From: Verrucomicrobiota bacterium
Lineage (GTDB): Bacteria > Verrucomicrobiota > Verrucomicrobiia > Chthoniobacterales > UBA10450
Assembly (NCBI GenBank): GCA_003219395.1
Contig: QHOR01000115.1
Span: 1 to 5,658 of the forward strand
Length of the DNA stretch: 5,658 nt
Direction of reading: 5' to 3'
Position numbers and translations under genes: made by a program. Within the stretch, counting starts at the first letter, position 1. Each line of letters begins with the position of its first letter. The notes under the pieces are model-generated. The model was not told where the DNA came from, did not search any database, and worked only from the letters and a program-made list of their open reading frames with translations. This document shows positions 1-5,658 of the stretch, in pieces.

Positions 1-448
1 ACATCCCGCCACGCCAAATCGATTGCTCGAAATGGATCACTTTAAGGCCAAGGTAGATGCTGGCGCCGACTACATCGTCACTCAGCTGTTTTTCGACAAT
101 CGCGACTTCCTGGATTTCCGCGAACGCTGTGCGCTCGCTGACATCAATATCCCGATCGTAGCCGGCATCATGCCGATTACCTCTATTAGCGGCTTTAAGC
201 GCATCGCGGAGCTGGCAGGCGGCGCGCGATTCCCCGCCCGTCTTCTGCGCGCTTTACAGCGGTGCCAAGACGATGCTGAGATGGTCAGGCGCGTTGGTCT
301 GCATTTCGCGATAGAACAATGTCACGACCTTCTAGACAACGATGTCGCAGGGATTCACTTCTACACACTTAACCGTTCTGACGCCACCCGGATGATCTTT
401 GACAGCCTCGGTATTCCGCGCCGAAAACCAGAGATTTCGACTGTGTAG
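1..448 (+). CDS. metF: Methylenetetrahydrofolate reductase, C-terminal half (5' end outside window)
   Basis: This is the 3' part of a gene entering from the left edge. The first complete codon is at base 2 and 148 codons precede the TAG stop. The enzyme reduces 5,10-methylenetetrahydrofolate to 5-methyltetrahydrofolate with a flavin cofactor in the cytoplasm, supplying methyl groups for methionine synthesis. Family hallmarks visible are KVDAGADYIVTQLFFDN near the start (the Gln of TQ-FF is a known substrate contact in the family), the GIMPI segment, a FPARLL stretch, and the terminal GIHFYTLNRSDAT motif just before the C-terminus. The visible 148 residues are about half of a usual bacterial MetF of roughly 290-300 residues, so the N-terminal half lies upstream. 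A TTG at 23 and an ATG at 32 are internal codons, not starts, because homology continues before them (HPATPNR). The next plus-strand gene follows after an 81-base gap, so co-transcription is uncertain. Confidence 0.93.
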   Translation, partial: HPATPNRLLEMDHFKAKVDAGADYIVTQLFFDNRDFLDFRERCALADINIPIVAGIMPITSISGFKRIAELAGGARFPARLLRALQRCQDDAEMVRRVGLHFAIEQCHDLLDNDVAGIHFYTLNRSDATRMIFDSLGIPRRKPEISTV

Positions 449-450
449 TT

Positions 451-480
451 TTGATAATACGGATTACCAAGGTGGATAAT
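451..480 (+). promoter_or_regulatory. Possible sigma70-type promoter
   Basis: A TTGATA hexamer (451-456, five of six to TTGACA) is followed after 18 bases by GATAAT (475-480, five of six to TATAAT). It lies in the 81-base gap after metF and points at the TVP38-family gene and the mnmG-plsY-gpsA block. Transcription would start around 487, leaving a leader of roughly 40 bases. This is a consensus match only; promoters of this lineage may differ, and such matches arise by chance. Confidence 0.35.
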
Positions 481-529
481 AGAGCGGAGTAGATTTGCGC
501 TAAGTCAGTGACGCGAGCAGAATTTGCGG

Positions 530-1263
530 ATGTCGAAGGTCGGCCGCGCGATTTGCTGGCAAGGTGGAACTCTGGTTATTGTAGTTGTACTGGCAATTAC
601 GCTTTCGCGGTTCCTTCCGATCGTCAGTTTTGTCGAAACATCACAGCAGCGTGTTATGAGCTGGGGGGCCTGGGGAGCTGTGTGCTACCCGCTGCTCTTC
701 GCTGCCTGTAACATTCTGCTCCTGCCCGGTGGCATTCTCGCTGTCGGCGGAGGTTTCTTTTATGGATTGTGGTGGGGCTTTTTAATCGTACTGGTGGGTA
801 ACCTGATTGCTACCGCAATTTCCTTTTCGCTCAGCCGCTGGATCGCCAGACGATGGTTTCAGCAGAAACTTTCACATAATGCGATGCCCTGGCGCCTGCG
901 GTGGAACGCGAGAGCTGGAAAATTATTCTCCTGAGTCAGCTGCATCCGCTTTTTCCGACGAGCCTGCTGAATTATTTCTATGGCATTACGCGGATCCCGT
1001 TCGGCAGTTATATGCTGTGGGCATCGATCGGGCGGGCGCCTGGCCTTTTTTTGTATGTTTATGTCGGCACGTTAGGTCAGTTTGCAGTGCGTATCATGCG
1101 TGGGAAAACTTACCCGCGTATGATTGAGTATTGGATATGGGGAGGTGCCTTCGTGACGACCGCGTTGCTTTTAATGGTGCTCGGCCGAATGGCATACGCT
1201 GCAATACACACCTCGCAAAATCCGGCGGGCCACCAGAGACCTGAAATCGTAGCCTGCAAATAA
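530..1263 (+). pseudogene. TVP38/TMEM64 (DedA-like, SNARE-associated) membrane protein, frameshifted
   Basis: Two reading frames together make one TVP38/TMEM64-family integral membrane protein. Frame one runs 530-934. It holds a first membrane span (about residues 11-32), then WGAWGAVCYPLLFAACNILL and LPGGILAVGGGFFYGLWWG with a further hydrophobic stretch, ending in the conserved SRWIARRW-like segment before it leaves homology at N117 (base 880). Frame two, open from 880 to the stop at 1261-1263, resumes with DALAPAVERESWK, LHPLFPTSLLNYFYG, a PGLFLYVYVG motif and a final membrane span. Joined at 880-883 they give about 244 residues, normal for the family. The frame change equals loss of 1 base, or of 4 or 7; a 7-base loss would best restore usual family spacing. 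The start is chosen as ATG 530; a TTG at 524 is an alternative, and no strong ribosome site is visible. Family members are inner-membrane proteins often linked to lipid handling; the specific role is unknown. mnmG begins 23 bases after the stop. It could be a decayed gene or a sequencing/assembly error. Confidence 0.8.
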
Positions 1264-1286
1264 TCAATAACGTCCTTATTCCTAAC

Positions 1287-3200
1287 ATGTTGAGAGGACA
1301 TGATGTTCGGATACCCACAGAATATGACGTGCTGATTGTGGGCAGCGGCCATGCCGGAATCGAGGCCGCACTAGCTGCCGCTCGAATCGGATGCCGAACT
1401 CTGATGTTGACGCAAAATTTAGACACCATCGGGCAGATGTCCTGCAATCCAGCAATTGGTGGCCTAGCCAAGGGTCACATTGTTCGTGAGATAGACGCCC
1501 TCGGGGGCGCGATGGGATCGAATGCCGATGCTACAGGAATTCAGTTTCGGATGCTGAATCGGGCAAAAGGGCCGTCGGTCCGCGCACCCAGAGTGCAGTG
1601 CGACAAAAAGGCCTATCAGTTTCGCATGAAGGCCATTTTGGAGTCGGCAAAAAATCTGGACGTTAAACAAGGCACAGTTTGCCGCATCGTTGTGCAGCGT
1701 GGAAAGGTCGTTGGGGTGGACACTGATTTCGGGATAACGATCGCCGCCCGAAGTGTTGTTATCACTTCAGGGACATTTTTACGGGGCCTTCTTCACGTGG
1801 GCGACGCGACAAAGCCTGGAGGTCGAATGGGCGATAGCAGTTCGGGTCTCAGTGGGAACCTTCAACAATTGGGGTTCCAAGTTGGCCGGTTCAAGACAGG
1901 CACACCGTGTCGCATCAACGCGCGGTCGGTTGATTTTTCCCAGTGCGCGATTCAACCCGGCGAGGAACCCCCGCCGATGTTTTCCTTTTTTGAAAAACAA
2001 GCTGACGATGATCGCTGGGAAATCTTTACGCTCAACAAGGTTCGCGACGGAAAGTTCCACGTGGAACAACTCCCTTGCTGGATAACTCACACTACCAAAA
2101 GCACGCACGACATCATTCTGGCCAATCTTGACCGCTCACCGCTCTATGCGGGCCAGATCGAGGGGACTGGACCGCGGTATTGCCCATCAATCGAGGACAA
2201 GGTTGTCAAGTTCTCTAATAAGGCGACGCATCAACTCTTTCTTGAGCCGGAAGGCCGCCACACCAAAGAATATTACGTAAACGGCGTTTCCACCAGCTTA
2301 CCATACGATGTGCAACTTGATTTTTTACATTCCATCCCGGGTTTACAACGAGCTGAGATGATGCGGCCGGGATACGCGGTAGAGTACGATTATTTTCCGC
2401 CAACCCAGCTTTACCCGACCCTCGAAACGAAGCTAATCGACGGATTGTACTTCGCGGGCCAGGTGAATGGGACTTCCGGGTACGAAGAAGCAGCAGCTCA
2501 AGGCTTGATCGCGGGGGCCAACGCCGCGTTGAAGGTTCGAGGCCGCACACCACTGGTGCTCACACGAAGCGAAGCATACATAGGGGTTCTTATCGACGAT
2601 CTCGTCACTAAAGGGACCGAGGAGCCATATCGTATGTTTACTAGCCGGGCCGAGCAGCGCTTATTTCTGCGACACGATAATGCTGACCAGCGCCTCACGC
2701 TCCGTGCGTTTGACGCAGCACTCGTGAGCGATGAGCGGCGGGCTTACCACCACGAAAAAATGCGTCTTTTGGATCATGCGCGATCACTTGCGTCGCACAC
2801 AAAGCTCGATGGGCTCGCGCTCTGTCAATTGTTTAAGAGACCCGAATTTCATGCAAAAGATCTGCCACCGGCACTCCTTTCCGCCCTGCCGTTAGCAATC
2901 TGGGAGCTAATCGAGACTGATTTCAAATACGAGGGCTATGCAGCTCGGCAATCAGAACAAAATCGTCAACTTGAGCGCAGGCAGAGCCAGGCGATTCCAA
3001 ATTGGCTGATCTACGACGACATCCCCGGACTGCGCTCTGAAACGCGACAGAAACTAGCGAGCAGCAAACCAAATTCGCTGGGACAGGCTGCCAGAATAAG
3101 CGGAATTACGCCAGCTGATATCTCCATAATATCGATTTGGATTTCTAAGAATCACTTATCTAGTCGTACGCCCATGGAAGCAACCACAAATCCCGAGTAA
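1287..3200 (+). CDS. mnmG: tRNA uridine-5-carboxymethylaminomethyl modification enzyme MnmG (GidA)
   Basis: MnmG is a cytoplasmic FAD protein that works with the GTPase MnmE to install the (carboxymethyl)aminomethyl group on U34 of certain tRNAs, using methylenetetrahydrofolate. The 637 residues match the family length (E. coli 629). Visible are the dinucleotide-binding motif GSGHAG (19-24), [13 protein letters not shown] (52-64), [13 protein letters not shown] (90-102), [11 protein letters not shown] (295-305), [13 protein letters not shown] (394-406), [20 protein letters not shown] near 450-470, and a C-terminal [15 protein letters not shown] helix typical of MnmE/tRNA interaction. Both conserved cysteines are present (C53 and C299, equivalent to E. 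coli C47 and C277). The loop between FSF (232-234) and PCWITHT is about 17 residues longer than in E. coli and carries a parS-like palindrome. ATG 1287 is taken as the start; conserved sequence begins at residue 13 (YDVLIVG), and no clear Shine-Dalgarno is seen. plsY starts 5 bases after the stop, so an operon is likely. Confidence 0.97.
   Translation: MLRGHDVRIPTEYDVLIVGSGHAGIEAALAAARIGCRTLMLTQNLDTIGQMSCNPAIGGLAKGHIVREIDALGGAMGSNADATGIQFRMLNRAKGPSVRAPRVQCDKKAYQFRMKAILESAKNLDVKQGTVCRIVVQRGKVVGVDTDFGITIAARSVVITSGTFLRGLLHVGDATKPGGRMGDSSSGLSGNLQQLGFQVGRFKTGTPCRINARSVDFSQCAIQPGEEPPPMFSFFEKQADDDRWEIFTLNKVRDGKFHVEQLPCWITHTTKSTHDIILANLDRSPLYAGQIEGTGPRYCPSIEDKVVKFSNKATHQLFLEPEGRHTKEYYVNGVSTSLPYDVQLDFLHSIPGLQRAEMMRPGYAVEYDYFPPTQLYPTLETKLIDGLYFAGQVNGTSGYEEAAAQGLIAGANAALKVRGRTPLVLTRSEAYIGVLIDDLVTKGTEEPYRMFTSRAEQRLFLRHDNADQRLTLRAFDAALVSDERRAYHHEKMRLLDHARSLASHTKLDGLALCQLFKRPEFHAKDLPPALLSALPLAIWELIETDFKYEGYAARQSEQNRQLERRQSQAIPNWLIYDDIPGLRSETRQKLASSKPNSLGQAARISGITPADISIISIWISKNHLSSRTPMEATTNPE
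2053..2068. other. parS: parS-like centromere site (predicted ParB-binding palindrome) inside mnmG
   Basis: Bases 2054-2067 read GTTCCACGTGGAAC, a perfect 14-bp inverted repeat with no spacer. It matches all positions of the generalised chromosomal parS core GTTYCACGTGRAAC. The 16-base form AGTTCCACGTGGAACA differs from the fully symmetric TGTTCCACGTGGAACA only at the first base. parS is the site where ParB loads and spreads for chromosome partitioning, and such sites cluster near replication origins in many bacteria. Here it is fully coding and is read as K256-F-H-V-E-Q261 of MnmG. For random DNA with equal base use, I estimate about one chance in ten thousand of a full core match in a window this size. 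Function is inferred from sequence identity only; no parA or parB gene is in the window. Confidence 0.75.
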
Positions 3201-3205
3201 GCCCG

Positions 3206-3832
3206 ATGCTCACGCTGGCCCTCGTAGTGACCGGGAGCTATCTCTTAGGATCAATTCCGTTCGGCTATCTCGCGGGTCGAATCGCGGGAATTGACATTAG
3301 AAAGTTCGGTAGCGGCAATGTCGGAGCCACTAACGTTACCCGCACATTAGGAAAGGCTTACGGATATCCTGTATTTATGGCCGATTTCTTGAAGGGCTTC
3401 GGTGCGGTGAAGGCGTCGCTGCTGATCGCCGCGAGAGCAGAGCCGGTATGGAGCTCACAAGAGGTGTTTGGAATCGTCGCCGCGATATGTGCTGTACTAG
3501 GGCACTCTTTCCCCGTCTGGCTACACTTCAAAGGCGGCAAAGGCGTTGCGACTTCAGCGGGATCGCTGTTCGCCTTGGCTCCGGTCGCGGCATCGTTCGG
3601 TGCGGCGGTTTGGATAGTAACCTTTGCTGTAACGCGCTATGTTTCCGTCGCTTCCGTCGCCGCTACTGCCAGCCTGCCCGTGATCGTTCTGATTACTACC
3701 TGGCTTCGACAAACTGCCGGAAAATCACTATTTTACTCCTCGGTTTGTCTCGCGGCAGTCGTGATTTGGCGCCATCGTTCGAATCTTTCGCGGCTCGTGC
3801 GTGGTACCGAGCCGCGCTTTATTCGAAAGTGA
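3206..3832 (+). CDS. plsY: Acyl-phosphate:glycerol-3-phosphate acyltransferase PlsY
   Basis: PlsY is an inner-membrane enzyme that transfers an acyl group from acyl-phosphate to position 1 of sn-glycerol-3-phosphate, giving lysophosphatidic acid at the start of phospholipid synthesis. The 208 residues are normal for the family and strongly hydrophobic, with several membrane spans. All three conserved family motifs are visible: GSGNVGATNVTRTLGK (35-50), GHSFPVWLHFKGGKGVAT (99-116) and RHRSNLSRLVRGTEPR (189-204). The N-terminal GSIPFGYLAGR and the DFLKG segment (60-64) also fit. ATG 3206 lies 5 bases after the mnmG stop, and the TGA at 3830-3832 overlaps the GTG start of gpsA, which indicates coupled translation in one transcript. 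The downstream partner GpsA makes its acceptor substrate, so the gene pair is functionally coherent. A perfect 9-base tandem duplication (3643-3660) encodes part of the VSVASVAA stretch without disturbing the frame. Confidence 0.97.
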   Translation: MLTLALVVTGSYLLGSIPFGYLAGRIAGIDIRKFGSGNVGATNVTRTLGKAYGYPVFMADFLKGFGAVKASLLIAARAEPVWSSQEVFGIVAAICAVLGHSFPVWLHFKGGKGVATSAGSLFALAPVAASFGAAVWIVTFAVTRYVSVASVAATASLPVIVLITTWLRQTAGKSLFYSSVCLAAVVIWRHRSNLSRLVRGTEPRFIRK

Positions 3833-4830
3833 AAATCGGCAAAATAGCAATTCTTGGCGCGGGCAGTTGGGGAACGGCTTTGGCCTGGTTATGGACCAAA
3901 GATGGGCGTGAAGTTTGGCTTTGGGGTCACAATCCCGATCGCATGGCGCGCATCCGAGAGACGTGTGAGAACAGCGACTATCTCCCAAGGCTGACATTGC
4001 CTCGATCACTGCGTGTCACCTCCGACCTGAGTGACTGCGCCGCCGCGGATCTGGTCATCTTTGCGACCCCATCGACTGCCTTACGGAAAGTTGGCGTTCA
4101 GCTGCAACAAGCTATAGGCAATCTTCCGCCAGTCGTCCTGAGTTGCGTGAAAGGCATCGAGCACGGCACTGGCATGCGGATGAGTCAGATCCTAACGGAA
4201 CTTTTTCCGAGCCAGAAGATCGCCGTATTATCCGGACCGAACCTGGCAGTAGAGGTCGTGCAAAACCTACCCGCTGCGACCGTGATTGGTTGCTACGATG
4301 CGGAGTGTGCGACCAGTCTTCAGGCCATTCTGGGCAGCCAACGTTTTCGTGTTTATACAAGCCAGGAAGTCACCTCGATCGAATTGGGCGGCGCGTTAAA
4401 AAATGTGTTCGCTGTGGCGGCTGGAATCAGTGACGGCCTTGGATTGGGTAACAATTCGAAAGCGGCGTTAGTCACGCGATCGCTAGCGGAGCTGGTGCGG
4501 CTCGGTGTTGCGATGGGAGGAAGTGCGCAAGCTTTCTATGGGTTGAGCGGCGCGGGCGACCTGATTGTGACTTGTTACAGCGATCAGAGCCGTAATCACA
4601 CTGTCGGTACGCGCCTTGGGCGCGGTGAATCAGTTATGCAGATCACTCAGTCCATGAAGATGGTGGCCGAAGGCATTCCCACTGCCCGGAGCGCTTTTGA
4701 GTGCGCGCGACGGTTGAAGGTCGACACTCCGATCATCGACCAGGTGTATTCGGTGCTGTACGAGCAAAAAAAACCGACTGTTGCCTTGGAAGAAGTACTC
4801 AATCGCGACCAAAAAGCAGAACAGCTCTAG
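3829..4830 (+). CDS. gpsA: Glycerol-3-phosphate dehydrogenase [NAD(P)+]
   Basis: GpsA is a cytoplasmic enzyme reducing dihydroxyacetone phosphate to sn-glycerol-3-phosphate, the backbone acylated by PlsY. With a GTG start at 3829 it is 333 residues, the usual bacterial length. The N-terminal Rossmann motif is GAGSWG (10-15). Further hallmarks are CVKGIE (106-111), SGPNLAVEV (135-143), GGALKN (187-192), GLGLGNNSKAALVTR (203-217), GLSGAGDLIVTC (238-249), SRNHTVG (254-260) and MVAEGIPTA (278-286). By comparison with the human enzyme the catalytic and binding residues should be K108, K191, D244, T248, R255 and N256, all present. The start is decided by homology: the same frame is open upstream to about 3448, but that region is plsY in another frame and encodes nothing GpsA-like. 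The GTG shares GTGA with the plsY stop, so translational coupling is likely; no separate ribosome site is seen. The gene ends 50 bases before the convergent purN. Confidence 0.97.
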   Translation: MKIGKIAILGAGSWGTALAWLWTKDGREVWLWGHNPDRMARIRETCENSDYLPRLTLPRSLRVTSDLSDCAAADLVIFATPSTALRKVGVQLQQAIGNLPPVVLSCVKGIEHGTGMRMSQILTELFPSQKIAVLSGPNLAVEVVQNLPAATVIGCYDAECATSLQAILGSQRFRVYTSQEVTSIELGGALKNVFAVAAGISDGLGLGNNSKAALVTRSLAELVRLGVAMGGSAQAFYGLSGAGDLIVTCYSDQSRNHTVGTRLGRGESVMQITQSMKMVAEGIPTARSAFECARRLKVDTPIIDQVYSVLYEQKKPTVALEEVLNRDQKAEQL

Positions 4831-4880
4831 ACGCGCGGATGAAATCGCAGAGCACGACGATCGCATCGCGGCATTCAGAA

Positions 4881-5477
4881 TTACAAACCTGCGGTCTGAT
4901 ATCGTTCGGAAAATTCCGCAATCACGGCTGGGTATAATTCGCGTTCGGCAACTTGGATGCGCGCGTGCAGGGTTTCAGGTGTGTCTCCGGACAGGATGGG
5001 CACTTCACGCTGAGCGATGATCTGACCGTGATCGACTTTGTCGTCCACATAGTGAACACTGCAACCAGTTACCTTCTCTCCGGCGGCAAGGGCTTGTTTC
5101 CACGCTTCCAGGCCTGGAAATTTTGGCAGAAGCGATGGGTGGATGTTGATAATACGTCTTCGGAAGGCTTTGAGCATCGGTGCATGTAACACGCGCATAA
5201 AACCGGCGAGCACAACAAGATCAACACCGCTCTCGCGTAACATGTTCACCAACTCGGCTTCCGAGTCCGGCTCTAACCGCGTACGAAATTGGCCAGCAGG
5301 CAAATATGCGTTAGCAACGAAAAACTTCCGCGCCACGGCGAGGATTGGCGCGTCCAGGACGTCCGAGATTACAACACGTGCTTCCGCTGCCAAGTCGCCT
5401 GAGCCGATTCGCTCGAGGATCGCCTGGCAATTGCTTCCTTTTCCTGACCCAAGAATTCCGATTGGCAGCCGTTTCAC
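4881..5477 (-). CDS. purN: Phosphoribosylglycinamide formyltransferase (GART, folate-dependent)
   Basis: PurN transfers a formyl group from 10-formyltetrahydrofolate to GAR, the third step of de novo purine synthesis, in the cytoplasm. The 198 residues match the family (about 190-215). Near the N-terminus ILGSGKGSN (8-16) forms the phosphate-binding loop. VDLVVLAGFMRVL (85-97) precedes the active-site segment INIHPSLLPKFPG (110-122), and VHYVDDKVDHGQIIAQ (141-156) follows. The catalytic trio N111, H113 and D149 corresponds to E. coli N106, H108 and D144 with the same spacing. The C-terminal ERELYPAVIAEF helix is also typical. The start is a GTG at 5477-5475, giving MKRLPIGILGSG; AAGAGAA just upstream is a weak ribosome site. 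Two in-frame TGA codons lie upstream and no better start intervenes. The gene is downstream of a nucleotidyltransferase on the same strand with a 57-base gap, so both may share a transcript. Its stop converges on gpsA. Confidence 0.96.
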   Translation of the reverse strand: MKRLPIGILGSGKGSNCQAILERIGSGDLAAEARVVISDVLDAPILAVARKFFVANAYLPAGQFRTRLEPDSEAELVNMLRESGVDLVVLAGFMRVLHAPMLKAFRRRIINIHPSLLPKFPGLEAWKQALAAGEKVTGCSVHYVDDKVDHGQIIAQREVPILSGDTPETLHARIQVAERELYPAVIAEFSERYQTAGL

Positions 5478-5534
5478 TTCTCTTGCGACGTTAACGATAC
5501 ATGGACAGGGATCGGGGCAAACCCGTCATCAGAT

Positions 5535-5658
5535 TTAACACCTGCTCTTGTATATTTGTTCGAGCAAACCCGAAGTGGAATAGCCGGCCTCAAATGGGAT
5601 AAAGCGAATCTCTGCATCAATGTTGTTCAAAACTGCACGTTCCTCTTCGTTGAGCGTT
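5535..5658 (-). CDS. C-terminal end of an RfaE2/HldE-type sugar-phosphate nucleotidyltransferase (partial)
   Basis: Only the last 40 residues are inside the window; the gene continues past the right edge and ends with TAA at 5537-5535. The fragment opens TLNEEERAVL and continues with EIRFIPFEAGYSTSGLLEQIYKS. This resembles the end of D-glycero-beta-D-manno-heptose 1-phosphate adenylyltransferases (RfaE2, or the second domain of HldE). In that family a KGGDYTL-type motif precedes an N-x-EER stretch, then a 'ILP-x-x-x-G-x-STT-x-LI-x-KI' ending. The enzyme activates heptose for the lipopolysaccharide inner core. The assignment rests on a short tail recognised from memory, so related cytidylyltransferase-fold proteins remain possible, and the diagnostic HIGH-like N-terminal motif is not in view. 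It lies 57 bases upstream of purN on the same strand, with no convincing terminator between. Confidence 0.6.
   Translation of the reverse strand, partial: TLNEEERAVLNNIDAEIRFIPFEAGYSTSGLLEQIYKSRC

Noticed and set aside
471..479. Replication origin in the metF-TVP38 gap
   Set aside because: Only one imperfect DnaA box is present, with no cluster, no AT-rich unwinding region and no dnaA or dnaN nearby.
1094..1471. Minus-strand open frame of 125 codons across the TVP38-mnmG junction
   Set aside because: It lies opposite well-supported coding sequence, has no recognisable motif, and overlaps the conserved FAD-binding region of mnmG.
1788..1803. A second CACGTG hexamer (TTCTTCACGTGGGCGA) in mnmG as another parS site
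   Set aside because: Only the central TCACGTG half fits; the outer arms do not match (no GTT on the left, no AAC on the right). The bases encode the conserved [10 protein letters not shown] segment, so protein conservation explains them.
3643..3660. Tandem repeat of TTCCGTCGC in plsY
   Set aside because: There are only two copies, in frame, encoding an ordinary SVA-SVA membrane segment; this looks like minor coding redundancy.
3448..3828. N-terminal extension of gpsA or a separate protein overlapping plsY
   Set aside because: The stretch is an arginine- and cysteine-rich out-of-frame reading of plsY, with no resemblance to GpsA; plsY motifs clearly own this DNA.
4831..4880. Bidirectional terminator between the convergent gpsA and purN
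   Set aside because: CGCGGATG (4834-4841) and CATCGCG (4864-4870) can pair imperfectly with one bulge, but the loop is about 22 bases and no T-run follows on either strand.
5370..5386. CACGTG within purN (CAACACGTGCTTCC)
   Set aside because: The flanking bases are A and C instead of Y and R, and the arms do not form the parS palindrome.
5504..5527. Hairpin GGGGCAAACCC between purN and the upstream nucleotidyltransferase as a terminator
   Set aside because: The stem is only about three base pairs and lacks a T-tract on the minus strand.
5143..5538. Plus-strand open frame of 131 codons opposite purN
   Set aside because: It is antisense to purN, whose catalytic motifs are complete; the composition looks like a shadow reading.

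Overview
The window looks like ordinary chromosomal housekeeping DNA from a Gram-negative bacterium. Base composition is moderately GC-rich by eye. The heptose-phosphate nucleotidyltransferase tail at the right edge implies lipopolysaccharide-type surface sugars. The MnmG protein (a [11 protein letters not shown] segment and an expanded loop near residues 234-261) reminds me of Verrucomicrobiota soil bacteria. That placement is a tentative inference from memory, not a search result.

Layout, left to right. The 3' half of metF (methylenetetrahydrofolate reductase) enters from the left edge and ends at 448. An 81-base gap follows, carrying a plausible sigma70-type promoter (451-480). Next is a TVP38/TMEM64 (SNARE-associated, DedA-like) membrane protein gene split by a frameshift near 880. 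A tight plus-strand block then runs mnmG (tRNA U34 modification), plsY and gpsA. The mnmG-plsY gap is 5 bases, and plsY and gpsA overlap by 4 bases (GTGA). Two genes on the minus strand converge on this block: purN (4881-5477) and, upstream of it, the C-terminal end of an RfaE2/HldE-type nucleotidyltransferase cut by the right edge.

GpsA makes sn-glycerol-3-phosphate and PlsY acylates it, so these neighbours supply successive early steps of phospholipid synthesis. MetF and PurN both belong to folate one-carbon metabolism but lie on opposite strands and do not share a transcript.

The most notable signal is inside mnmG. A perfect 14-bp palindrome, GTTCCACGTGGAAC (2054-2067), matches the bacterial centromere parS, the binding site of ParB. 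It is read in frame as K-F-H-V-E-Q and lies in a loop about 17 residues longer than in E. coli MnmG. This suggests a chromosome-segregation site embedded in a tRNA-modification gene, and that the window may lie near the replication origin. No parA, parB, dnaA or oriC cluster is visible here. I found no CRISPR array, insertion sequence, tRNA or rRNA.
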